Source: Oscillospiraceae bacterium
GTDB taxonomy: Bacteria; Bacillota; Clostridia; UBA1381; UMGS1253
NCBI GenBank assembly: GCA_015068725.1
Contig: SVKA01000009.1
Coordinates: forward strand, 1 to 56,806
Direction: 5' to 3'
DNA length: 56,806 bases
Within the stretch, counting starts at the first letter, position 1; every line of letters begins with the position of its first letter. Made by a program: the position numbers and the translations under genes. Positions 9,087 to 16,578 of the stretch are shown in pieces. Under the pieces are notes generated by a model. The model was not told the origin of the DNA. It did not search any database and saw nothing but the letters and a program-made list of their open reading frames with translations.

Positions 9087-10346
9087 ATGAAAATATTGAT
9101 AGTTGGCGGCGGCGGACGTGAGCATACAATTGCTTGCAAGCTTTCGGAGTCTCCGCTTGTAGATAAAATATATGCTGCACCGGGTAATGGTGGTATCGCA
9201 CAGATTGCCGAGTGTGTTCCGATTAGCGCTACAGATATTGACGGGGTTGTAAAATTTGCAACTGAAAACAGTATTGACCTTACGTTTGTAGCACCTGATG
9301 ATCCGCTTGTACTTGGTATGGTAGATGCACTTGAAGCAAAGGGCTTGAAGGCATTTGGTCCACGAAAAGCAGCTGCAATAATTGAAGGTAGCAAGGTTTT
9401 TTCAAAGGAGCTTATGAAAAAATACAATATTCCTACTGCACAGTATGAGGTTTTTTCAGATAGCAGCGCAGCACTTGAATATATAAAGGATAAAAAATGC
9501 CCTATCGTAATCAAGGCAGAGGGACTTGCTCTTGGAAAGGGTGTAATAATTGCACAGACTCAAGAAGAAGCAAAAGAAGCTATTCTTTCAATGATGGAAG
9601 ATAAGCAGTTTGGCGATGCGGGAAATCGTATTGTAATCGAAGAATTTTTGACAGGTCCTGAGGTATCGGTGCTTGCATTTACAGATGGAAAAACGATTAA
9701 ACCGATGGTTTCGGCACAAGACCACAAGCGTGCATATGATGGGGATAAGGGACTTAATACGGGAGGTATGGGAACATTTTCGCCCAGCCGCATATATACG
9801 CCCGAAATTGCTGATGTATGTATGAAGGAGATTTTTATTCCTACAATGGAAGCGATGAACAAAGAGGGAAGAACCTTTAAAGGTGTACTCTATTTTGGTC
9901 TTATGCTTACACCGAACGGAATGAAGGTAATTGAGTACAACTGTCGTTTTGGCGACCCCGAAACACAAGTAGTTTTGCCAAGGCTTAAAACTGATTTTGC
10001 AAAGATTTTGCTTGCTATTGTTGACAAGCGTCTTGATGAGATTGAAATTGAGTGGTATGATAATGCGGCGGTATGCGTCGTAATGGCATCGGGCGGATAT
10101 CCGCAAAAATACGAAAAAGGCTATGAAATAACAGGTATTGACGAGGCTTGTAAAGAAGACAATATTACTGTTTTTCACGCAGGCACAGCGCTCAAGGATG
10201 GTAAAATCGTAACATCGGGCGGACGCGTTATTGGTGTTACTGCGACGGGTGCAAATCTTGATGCGGCTATAAAAGATGCATATAAGGCTGTTAAGAAAAT
10301 AAGCTTTAAGGATGCGCATTATCGCACAGATATTGGAATAAAATAA
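9087..10346 (+). CDS. purD: Phosphoribosylamine-glycine ligase (GAR synthetase)
   Basis: PurD joins glycine to phosphoribosylamine with ATP. The 419-residue protein has the full ATP-grasp architecture: N-terminal GGGGREHTI, a lid region with KAEGLALGKGV (near residue 140), VSAQDHKRAYDGDKG, the GGMG motif, and the metal-binding EYNCRFGDPETQ. It is the last gene of the operon, followed 22 bases later by a strong intrinsic terminator. Start ATG is preceded by GGGGGAT. The order F-M-N-O-H-D places early and late steps together, while purK, L, Q, S, C and B are not in the window. Confidence 0.95.
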   Translation: MKILIVGGGGREHTIACKLSESPLVDKIYAAPGNGGIAQIAECVPISATDIDGVVKFATENSIDLTFVAPDDPLVLGMVDALEAKGLKAFGPRKAAAIIEGSKVFSKELMKKYNIPTAQYEVFSDSSAALEYIKDKKCPIVIKAEGLALGKGVIIAQTQEEAKEAILSMMEDKQFGDAGNRIVIEEFLTGPEVSVLAFTDGKTIKPMVSAQDHKRAYDGDKGLNTGGMGTFSPSRIYTPEIADVCMKEIFIPTMEAMNKEGRTFKGVLYFGLMLTPNGMKVIEYNCRFGDPETQVVLPRLKTDFAKILLAIVDKRLDEIEIEWYDNAAVCVVMASGGYPQKYEKGYEITGIDEACKEDNITVFHAGTALKDGKIVTSGGRVIGVTATGANLDAAIKDAYKAVKKISFKDAHYRTDIGIK

Positions 10347-10368
10347 TTATATAAAATCTAAAAAAACA

Positions 10369-10399
10369 GGGCGGTGATATGAGTACACCGCCCATTTTT
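10369..10399 (+). terminator. Intrinsic terminator of the purine operon
   Basis: GGGCGGTG (10369-10376) pairs perfectly with CACCGCCC (10386-10393) and is followed by ATTTTTG. It lies 22 bases after the purD stop codon. Confidence 0.85.
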
Positions 10400-10463
10400 G
10401 TATATACTAATTCTATATAAATGAATTATTTTGCAAAAAAGTTAAAAAAATATTGAAATTTGC

Positions 10464-10492
10464 TTGACAAACGTTTTATTATGTAGTATACT
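10464..10492 (+). promoter_or_regulatory. Sigma-A promoter of the tRNA cluster
   Basis: Consensus TTGACA (10464-10469), a 17-base spacer and TATACT (10487-10492) lie about 50 bases before the first tRNA. This is one of the best promoters in the window, as expected for stable RNA. Confidence 0.8.
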
Positions 10493-10543
10493 AAATTTCG
10501 TCGTGAAAAACGACATACAAAAAAGTGGTATATGGTAGCTTAT

Positions 10544-10620
10544 GGCGGTGTAGCTCAGTTGGCTAGAGCAAACGGTTCATACCCGTTAGGTCGGTGGTTC
10601 AAGTCCACTCGCCGCTACCA
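10544..10620 (+). tRNA. tRNA-Met (anticodon CAT)
   Basis: A full cloverleaf can be drawn: acceptor GGCGGTG pairs with CGCCGCT, the anticodon arm is AACGG/CCGTT with loop TTCATAC, and the T arm is GGTGG TTCAAGT CCACT. The CCA end is encoded. The anticodon stem lacks the three consecutive G-C pairs of initiator tRNA, so this is an elongator Met tRNA or possibly an Ile tRNA with modified C34. Confidence 0.93.
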
Positions 10621-10627
10621 ATACCAT

Positions 10628-10702
10628 GGCCCATTGGTCAAGCGGTTAAGACGTCGGCCTCTCACGCCGGAATCAAGGGTTCGATTCCCTTATGGGTCAC
10701 CA
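10628..10702 (+). tRNA. tRNA-Glu (anticodon CTC)
   Basis: Acceptor GGCCCAT pairs with ATGGGTC with one G-U, the anticodon loop is CTCTCAC, and the T loop is TTCGATT. The CCA end is encoded. It lies seven bases after tRNA-Met in the same transcript. Confidence 0.93.
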
Positions 10703-10711
10703 CTTTAATAT

Positions 10712-10787
10712 GGGAGTTTAGCTCAGCTGGGAGAGCATCTGCCTTACAAGCAGAGGGTCACAGGTTCGAGCCCTGTAACTCCCACCA
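10712..10787 (+). tRNA. tRNA-Val (anticodon TAC)
   Basis: Acceptor GGGAGTT pairs with AACTCCC, the anticodon stem TCTGC/GCAGA encloses loop CTTACAA, and the T arm is CACAGG TTCGAGC CCTGT. CCA is encoded. It is the last of the three tRNAs, directly before a terminator. Confidence 0.95.
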
Positions 10788-10820
10788 AAAAAAGACTTGT
10801 TAATTGACAAGTCTTTTTTT
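10787..10820 (+). terminator. Bidirectional terminator between the tRNA cluster and spoVT
   Basis: AAAAAAGACTTGT, loop TAATTG, then ACAAGTCTTTTTTT. T-runs on both strands let it end both the tRNA transcript and the convergent spoVT transcript. Confidence 0.85.
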
Positions 10821-10831
10821 ATTTTGTTTTT

Positions 10832-11374
10832 TCAATTTTCCATATGTCTTCCAAGAAAGCCTGCCGCTGCATTGACAAGCTTTTCTTCTGCGTCGGTAAC
10901 TCTGGCATTTTCATCTGAGAAAAATGCAACGCTGCCAATACTGTCGCCTTCGGCAATTATTGGTTGCACAAGCAGCAGATGGTGTTTTTCGTTTCCGTCT
11001 ACAATCGGAAGGTTTGATGAGCGCGATGTGTTTGCGTTATAAATTGATTTTTCGCTCATAATTTTTTCCAATTCTTCACTGACCTTTTTTTCAAGAAAAT
11101 CACGTTTTGAAATGCCTGCTACAGCAATAATTGAGTCGCGGTCGGTGATGCAAGCGGGAAGCCCACTTGCTTTTGCCAAAGCCTCGGCGTATTGAACTGC
11201 AAATTCTCCAAGCTCGCCTATGGGTGAGTATTTTTTAAATATTACCTCGCCGTCTTTATCGGTAAATATTTCCAGCGGGTCGCCCTCGCGTATTCGCATA
11301 GTGCGACGTATTTCTTTTGGAATGACAACTCTGCCTAAATCATCTATTCTTCTTACAATTCCTGTTGCTTTCAT
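10832..11374 (-). CDS. spoVT: Stage V sporulation protein T
   Basis: SpoVT is a DNA-binding regulator active in the forespore, tuning sigma-G-dependent genes. The 180-residue protein has the expected two parts: an N-terminal AbrB-type swapped-hairpin domain (1-50, with GIVRRIDDLGRVVIPKEIRR split by normal AbrB spacing) and a C-terminal GAF-like domain (about 55-178). The length matches the family. The ATG at 11374 is preceded on the minus strand by AAAGGAG. It is monocistronic, ending in the shared terminator with the tRNAs. A possible sigma-G-like promoter lies 34-63 bases upstream of the start. Confidence 0.95.
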   Translation of the reverse strand: MKATGIVRRIDDLGRVVIPKEIRRTMRIREGDPLEIFTDKDGEVIFKKYSPIGELGEFAVQYAEALAKASGLPACITDRDSIIAVAGISKRDFLEKKVSEELEKIMSEKSIYNANTSRSSNLPIVDGNEKHHLLLVQPIIAEGDSIGSVAFFSDENARVTDAEEKLVNAAAGFLGRHMEN

Positions 11375-11407
11375 AAAAAAACTCCTTTGTGTTTTGATTT
11401 ACAATAG

Positions 11408-11437
11408 TATTTTGTGCGAGCTGTGGGATTTTTATGT
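11408..11437 (-). promoter_or_regulatory. Possible sigma-G/sigma-F-type promoter of spoVT
   Basis: On the minus strand ACATA is followed after 18 bases by CAAAATA. This is close to the forespore consensus GHATR-N18-CATNHTA, with one mismatch in each box. Spacing to the spoVT start (11374) is suitable. AT-rich DNA gives chance matches, so the call is tentative. Confidence 0.3.
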
Positions 11438-11505
11438 AAGGGAAATGGTGGTATTTACTTTTTTTAGTTATTGCGATATAATAACAAAAAAAAGGAGATG
11501 GGCGT

Positions 11506-13089
11506 ATGAGAATTTTTAATGAAAAAATTTCAAATATACTTGCTGTTAATATTCCCGCAGATGGTCTTTTTCTTGCGATATTAAATAAGGTAAACGGGGA
11601 TTTTTCAAAAGAGAACATAACCCGGATTATAACCGATTACATTGACAAACATCTTGAAGCAAAGCCCGATATAATTTTATTGAACGTTTGTTATAGAAGA
11701 AGTCTTACTCCTTCTGAGGTTTTTGACAGTTATTTGTATGATATAAAAACAGATGAAAATGGTTTGGCACTAAGAGATGAAAATGGCAATACTGTAAAAA
11801 AGTCAAGTCCAACTACTGATGATAATATATCAAAATATTTTATGTCGTTTTTTTCGTGCGCCAGAATACTGCTGCAAAATGGGATTGATATATATAAGAT
11901 ACTGACAGAATATATCAAAGAACGTGGCTGCAGAGTATTTTTGTCAGTGCGTATGAATGATGTGCACTATATAGACAATCCTACTATAAATTCAAGCTTT
12001 GCGCTAAAAGATAACGGTATACATACAATCGGGGGCAATAGAAAGCTTCTTGATTTTTCACAAATGGCGGTTCGAAATTATTTTTACGAGTACATAAAGG
12101 AGCTTCTTGAAAATTATACCTTTGATGGTTTAGAACTCGATTGGCTAAGATGTGTTAATTCTTTGCCGCCAAAGCACTGCTCAGATTTTGATATATTAAA
12201 TGACTATACAAGAAAAATCCGCAAATTACTTGATTCTTATGATAAAGAGCTTAGTCTGGCAGTTCGCGTTTTGGCCGATGAGCAAGAAAATTTGGATAAC
12301 GGTATTGATGTATGCTCTTGGATTGGCGATGGCAACGCTGATATTGTTACAATAGAAAACTTTTTTATTCCTACCAATTTTGAAATGCCGATTTCACAGT
12401 GGCGCGATAATATTAAGAAGAGAAATCCAAACAATAATGATTATCATCTTCTGTGTGGTTCTGACTGGGCGGTTTCTTGCGTAAAACAGTATAATATTGC
12501 TATGACACCTGCGCTTGTAAGAGGCTTTGCGAATGAGTGTCTTTATAATGGTGCAGATGGAATATATTTATTCAATTTTTTTGAAGAAGACGATACAAGT
12601 TCTTTTGAACTTGTAACTGACAGTTGCGGCAAGGCGTATTTGAAAAATTGCTTTTTAGAACGCATGAAAGCTGCAAAAAAGCCTCGCGAGCTGCCAAGAA
12701 GATATGTTCATATAGGCTTTTCAAACACAAGATATCCAATCACTCTTGAGTCAAACGCTTCTTACGAATTTGTTTATCAGGCAAAAGGTCAGTTTGACAA
12801 GTGTAAAATTGTTGTCGGGTGTGATGGTGATAATGATTTTGATGTGCTTATCAATGGTGTATGCATAAAAGATGATTTGCAAAAAGAAGAAATTTTTGAA
12901 GGATTTGAATATGTTCCTAGTGCTAAAATCTGCAAAGAAAACATTTTTATATATGCTGTTTCGCAGGCGGCTCCGTGTGTAAAATCTGCATTATTACCGC
13001 TGACTTGTGATGAAAAAGCTAAGATAGCAATTAAAAATAAATCTGCGCAAACAATAAACATTTTATGGCTTGAGCTTGAATTTGAATGA
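11506..13089 (+). CDS. Uncharacterised glycosidase-like TIM-barrel protein
   Basis: I cannot assign this 527-residue protein to a characterised family. The segment FDGLELDWLR (about residues 205-214) is typical of barrel strand 4-5 acidic motifs in GH10-, GH13- and GHL-type proteins. ADIVTIENFF and NGADGIYLFNFFEE look like later barrel strands. The last 130 residues look like a small beta-rich accessory domain. There is no signal peptide or membrane segment, so it is cytoplasmic. GGAG precedes the ATG. It sits between spoVT and spoIIR, with the spoIIR gene 67 bases downstream. A role in sporulation is only suggested by place. A hydrolase role is inference. Confidence 0.5.
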   Translation: MRIFNEKISNILAVNIPADGLFLAILNKVNGDFSKENITRIITDYIDKHLEAKPDIILLNVCYRRSLTPSEVFDSYLYDIKTDENGLALRDENGNTVKKSSPTTDDNISKYFMSFFSCARILLQNGIDIYKILTEYIKERGCRVFLSVRMNDVHYIDNPTINSSFALKDNGIHTIGGNRKLLDFSQMAVRNYFYEYIKELLENYTFDGLELDWLRCVNSLPPKHCSDFDILNDYTRKIRKLLDSYDKELSLAVRVLADEQENLDNGIDVCSWIGDGNADIVTIENFFIPTNFEMPISQWRDNIKKRNPNNNDYHLLCGSDWAVSCVKQYNIAMTPALVRGFANECLYNGADGIYLFNFFEEDDTSSFELVTDSCGKAYLKNCFLERMKAAKKPRELPRRYVHIGFSNTRYPITLESNASYEFVYQAKGQFDKCKIVVGCDGDNDFDVLINGVCIKDDLQKEEIFEGFEYVPSAKICKENIFIYAVSQAAPCVKSALLPLTCDEKAKIAIKNKSAQTINILWLELEFE

Positions 13090-13094
13090 AATAA

Positions 13095-13123
13095 GTATAT
13101 ATGCCATATTTTTTGACAATACT
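13095..13123 (+). promoter_or_regulatory. Possible sigma-F-type promoter of spoIIR
   Basis: GTATA (13095-13099) is followed after 15 bases by GACAATACT (13115-13123), a partial match to the sigma-F pattern GHATR-N15-GGHRANHT. spoIIR is sigma-F-controlled in Bacillus. The -10 fit is imperfect. Confidence 0.25.
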
Positions 13124-13151
13124 CCTTTTTGAATATACATAAAGGAGTATT
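13118..13151 (+). promoter_or_regulatory. 11-bp perfect inverted repeat covering the spoIIR ribosome binding site
   Basis: AATACTCCTTT (13118-13128) and AAAGGAGTATT (13141-13151) are exact complements around a 12-base loop. The right arm contains AAAGGAG, the Shine-Dalgarno of spoIIR, whose ATG is at 13157. In RNA this hairpin would hide the ribosome binding site. The short T-run after it is too weak for a convincing terminator of the upstream gene. Confidence 0.6.
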
Positions 13152-13156
13152 TTAAT

Positions 13157-13768
13157 ATGAGAAAAATTGTAATTTCACTTCTGTTCGGGCTTGTTTTTTC
13201 AATGGCGCTTATGGCTTATGCCGACAGCACACGAAAAGGAATTGCTGAGTCGCTTGTTCGTTTGCACGTTGTTGCAAATTCTGATGATGTATATGACCAA
13301 CAGATAAAGCTTATTGTGCGTGATGCGCTGATAGATGAGTTTGGTCCCGTTTTAGATGGCGCCGCAAACCAAAAACAAGCAGAGCAGATAATAACAGATA
13401 ATTTGAAAAATATAGAGAAAGTAGCACAAACAACACTTGAAAAGCATGGTTTTAAATACAGTGCAAAAGCTTTATATGAAAAGACACACTTTCCGACAAA
13501 AAAATACGCAAACATTATGCTTCCGCCGGGTGAATACGATGCGCTCAGAATAGTGCTTGGCGAAGGCAAGGGGCAAAACTGGTGGTGTGTTATGTATCCA
13601 CCGCTATGTTTTGAAGGCTCTGTTTTAGGCGTTATAGATGAAGCAAAGGCAAATATGCTTAAACAAAATATCGGCGAGAGTGGATATGAGATTATAACAC
13701 AAAAAGATACAGTGCCGGTAAACTTTAAATTTAAAATTTTAGAGATTTTTGATAAGGTTTGCAAATAA
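13157..13768 (+). CDS. spoIIR: Stage II sporulation protein R
   Basis: SpoIIR is the forespore-made secreted signal that triggers SpoIIGA to process pro-sigma-E in the mother cell. The 203-residue protein has an N-terminal hydrophobic signal (about 4-22) and the diagnostic RLHVVANSDDVYDQQIKL stretch. A central NIMLPPGEY segment and a WWCVMYPPLCF motif follow, both typical of the family. Length is within the usual range. Its ribosome binding site lies in an inverted repeat, hinting at translational control. The gene ends in a strong terminator shared with the convergent murD-M42 operon. Confidence 0.93.
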   Translation: MRKIVISLLFGLVFSMALMAYADSTRKGIAESLVRLHVVANSDDVYDQQIKLIVRDALIDEFGPVLDGAANQKQAEQIITDNLKNIEKVAQTTLEKHGFKYSAKALYEKTHFPTKKYANIMLPPGEYDALRIVLGEGKGQNWWCVMYPPLCFEGSVLGVIDEAKANMLKQNIGESGYEIITQKDTVPVNFKFKILEIFDKVCK

Positions 13769-13798
13769 AAAATGAGAACATTATGTTCTCATTTTTTT
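13767..13798 (+). terminator. Bidirectional terminator between spoIIR and the murD-M42 operon
   Basis: AAAATGAGAACA and TGTTCTCATTTT form a stem with a 3-base loop, and A- and T-runs flank both sides. It overlaps the spoIIR stop and lies directly beside the stop of the minus-strand membrane protein gene. Confidence 0.85.
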
Positions 13799-13799
13799 G

Positions 13800-14537
13800 T
13801 TAACGTTTAAATTTTAATATAAGCTTTTCAACCCAGCCCTTTTTAAATTTAAGAGAAATATATCCTACTATGGAAATAAAAATACCGCCGATTGCATCTA
13901 CAATCAAATCCTTCATGGTATCGGAAAGAGCGTCGTGTCCTACGAGCATATCTCCCGATTCGAGCGCAAACTTTTGCATATTTGTATCAAGCAAAGCGTC
14001 GCAAAAGAATTCGTAAAACTCCCATACAACGCCGAGCGTCAGAGCGAAACAAAAAGTAAAAACTGCCACAAATACAGGACTGAGGTTTACGGGGATACGT
14101 TCTGATTTATTTAAAAAGCTGATAAAAGAAAAACCCAAAGAACCGAGCATAGCACCGCTGAAGGTGTGCAAAATGGTATCCCAATATGGTACAGAGTAGT
14201 AAAAATTTCTTACTTCGCCTAAAAATATCGCACAGTATAAAAACAGTGTGTATACTATGAGCATGTTTGATGGAATTATCAAATTCAATTTTTTGTTTAG
14301 TATACTTGGCAAAAGCATCGCAAATACACCAAACACGCACTGTGAAAGTATCAGTACGTAATCGCCTTTTATGCGCTGATAAGGCATATTAACATCTGCG
14401 GTGGCAGGAGAAAGCGTCGTTTCAATTACTACATATATTATTGATGCAAGAAGCGAAATCATCACAAACCACCATATAAAATTTTGTGCTTTTGTTTGCC
14501 TTTGGCCTGATTTGGAGTTGGTCATATTTTTTTTCAT
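13800..14537 (-). CDS. DUF2238/YjdF-type integral membrane protein
   Basis: A 245-residue protein with about six predicted membrane segments after a charged N-terminus (first segment about 20-40). The segments WDTILHTFSGAMLG, VVWEFYEF and DTMKDLIVDAIGG are the conserved aspartate- and histidine-bearing motifs of the DUF2238 family, related to E. coli YjdF. Function is not established for this family; the polar residues inside the membrane segments suggest an enzyme or ion-handling role. It is the last gene of the minus-strand murD-M42 operon, 18 bases after the third peptidase. No link to the peptidases is evident from sequence. Confidence 0.75.
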   Translation of the reverse strand: MKKNMTNSKSGQRQTKAQNFIWWFVMISLLASIIYVVIETTLSPATADVNMPYQRIKGDYVLILSQCVFGVFAMLLPSILNKKLNLIIPSNMLIVYTLFLYCAIFLGEVRNFYYSVPYWDTILHTFSGAMLGSLGFSFISFLNKSERIPVNLSPVFVAVFTFCFALTLGVVWEFYEFFCDALLDTNMQKFALESGDMLVGHDALSDTMKDLIVDAIGGIFISIVGYISLKFKKGWVEKLILKFKR

Positions 14538-14555
14538 AGTTTTTCTCCGTTTGGG

Positions 14556-15536
14556 TTAAAATCTTTCTTCAATAAACTTCTGCGTAAGAGTGATACATGT
14601 TTCTATATCGGTTTTGCTTACCATTTCGCATGGGGAATGTATATAACGCGTAGGAACTGAAAGAGTGGCTGTTTTAACGCCGCCGCGCGACATATGAATT
14701 GCACCCGCATCTGTTCCGCCGCGAGTAAGCACCTCGAGCTGATATGGAAGGTTATTATCCTTTGCAAGACGCTTTAATAAATTTACCACATAGCCTGACG
14801 AAATACTTCTTGAGTCCTTTATCTTTATCGCTGCGCCACCGCCAAGTGTAACTGCCATAGGAGCAGTGCCGGGCATATCGCCTGTATCCGTAACATCGAT
14901 TGCAAGTGCGATATCGGGGTTGATACTGTAAGCGCCTGTAGCTGCGCCGCGAAGGCCAAGCTCTTCTTGCGATGTAAAGACTGCATACACGTCATTATCT
15001 GTGTTTTGTGCTCTTTTAAGGGCTTTTATAAGTATATAACAACCGACTCTGTCATCAAGAGCTTTTGACACTACCGCATCGCCGCGCTCGAAAAACTCTC
15101 CGACAAAACCTGCCACATCGCCGATATTAACAAGCTTTTCTGCCTCTTCATCACTTTTGGCACCAATATCAATATACATATCGTCAAAGCTTATTTTTTC
15201 AATATCTTTTGCCATATCATAAAAAACAACTCCGGCAATTCCATTTAAAAATTTTACACGCTGAGAAAGCGCATAAAGAGGGCGTACGCCGCCGATGTTA
15301 TGAAAACGTATAAGACCGCTTTTTTCAATGTATGTTACAATTATGCCTATTTCGTCGGCGTGTGCGGCAAGCATTACTTTTTTGCCTGCGCCTTTTTTGT
15401 GTGCAATAAGATTTCCAAGTGCATCTGTTGTTATTTCATCTACATATGCACGTATCTCGTTTTTGATGATATCGTGAACACTGCTTTCGTTTCCCGATGG
15501 GGCAATAGCTGTGCACAGCTTTTTTAAAAACTCCAT
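14556..15536 (-). CDS. M42-family metallo-aminopeptidase (third of three tandem copies)
   Basis: A 326-residue M42 peptidase, a family that forms large tetrahedral cages trimming peptides from the N-terminus with two metal ions. Metal-ligand motifs are AAHADEIG, LDDRVGC, TSQEELGLRGA and AIDVTD. The active-site loop is GGTDAGAIH, followed by RYIHSPCE. It starts immediately after the stop of the preceding M42 gene (TAA then ATG), with its GGAG inside that gene, a sign of translational coupling. Of the three copies this one keeps the most canonical GGTDA loop. The substrate may be glutamyl, leucyl or aspartyl peptides. Confidence 0.92.
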   Translation of the reverse strand: MEFLKKLCTAIAPSGNESSVHDIIKNEIRAYVDEITTDALGNLIAHKKGAGKKVMLAAHADEIGIIVTYIEKSGLIRFHNIGGVRPLYALSQRVKFLNGIAGVVFYDMAKDIEKISFDDMYIDIGAKSDEEAEKLVNIGDVAGFVGEFFERGDAVVSKALDDRVGCYILIKALKRAQNTDNDVYAVFTSQEELGLRGAATGAYSINPDIALAIDVTDTGDMPGTAPMAVTLGGGAAIKIKDSRSISSGYVVNLLKRLAKDNNLPYQLEVLTRGGTDAGAIHMSRGGVKTATLSVPTRYIHSPCEMVSKTDIETCITLTQKFIEERF

Positions 15537-16553
15537 TTATATCAACTCCTTTGTGTTTGTGATAAATAATCTTGCAACTTCCTTTGCTGCTTCGTAATCA
15601 TATTTTGATATGGTAGAAACGGGGGAATGAAGATATCTGCACGGAACGGATACTGCACACGTTTTTACGCCTCCGAGCGAGCTTTGAATAGCACGCGCAT
15701 CATTTCCTCCCATTGTTGTACGTTTGTATTGTATCTTTATATTGTTTTTTTCTGATAATGAGTAAAGCTTTTTTGTAAGCTCTATATCAGAATATGAGCC
15801 ACGGTCGAGTACAGAGAATGCCGCTCCGTTATGCGGCGTAGTAACCAACAAATGCTCAGGCGCACCGCTTACATCGCCGCACGTTGTTGCCTCAATAATG
15901 AGCGCTGCGTCGGCTCCTATGCGGTTTGCACAAACATAGGCACCACGGCAACCGACCTCTTCTTGCACGGTAAAGCAAAAATATGTGTCATATACACATT
16001 CATTTTTTATAAGCTCTGCAAGTATTGCGCAGCCACATCTGTCATCAAGCGCTTTTGCTTTATAAAATCCATTACCAAGCTCGGTAAATTCTGTGTCAAA
16101 TGCCGCATAATCACCAAGCGCTACAACATTTAGTGCGTCGGCTTTATTCTTTGCACCGATGTCTATATAAAGGCTTTTTTCTGTTACTGCGTTTTCGCGC
16201 TCGGCCTTTGTTTGAAGATGAATAGCTTTAAGTGCTATGACGCCCGGGATGTTGTTTTTGCCTACACACACTCGCTTTCCAACGAGCACGCGCGCGTCAA
16301 TTCCGCCGACGAACTGAAATTTTAAAAATCCCGCATCTGTAACAGATGTTATGATAAGACCAACCTCGTCCATATGTGCGGCTAAAATAACCTTTTTACT
16401 ATGATCAGAGCCTTTTTTTAAAGCAATCATATTGCCCATAATATCAATGGTAATCTCATCTGCGTATGGTTTTATATTATCAAGAATAATCTGGCGAATT
16501 TGCGCTTCATCACCGCTGACGCCGTGCGTTTCGCATAATTTTTTAAGAAACAT
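15537..16553 (-). CDS. M42-family metallo-aminopeptidase (second of three tandem copies)
   Basis: A 338-residue M42 protein with all metal-ligand motifs: AAHMDEVGL, LDDRCGC, VQEEVGCRGA, and a C-terminal RYLHSPVS. The conserved GGTDA loop reads GGNDARAIQ here, a Thr-to-Asn change relative to the downstream copy. There is no signal peptide. It sits 25 bases after the first copy and abuts the third. The three proteins are too different from each other to be a recent duplication, so they are likely to have distinct substrate preferences or to form mixed cages. Confidence 0.92.
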   Translation of the reverse strand: MFLKKLCETHGVSGDEAQIRQIILDNIKPYADEITIDIMGNMIALKKGSDHSKKVILAAHMDEVGLIITSVTDAGFLKFQFVGGIDARVLVGKRVCVGKNNIPGVIALKAIHLQTKAERENAVTEKSLYIDIGAKNKADALNVVALGDYAAFDTEFTELGNGFYKAKALDDRCGCAILAELIKNECVYDTYFCFTVQEEVGCRGAYVCANRIGADAALIIEATTCGDVSGAPEHLLVTTPHNGAAFSVLDRGSYSDIELTKKLYSLSEKNNIKIQYKRTTMGGNDARAIQSSLGGVKTCAVSVPCRYLHSPVSTISKYDYEAAKEVARLFITNTKELI

Positions 16554-16578
16554 TTACAGGTCTCCTTTTGTAAATTCA

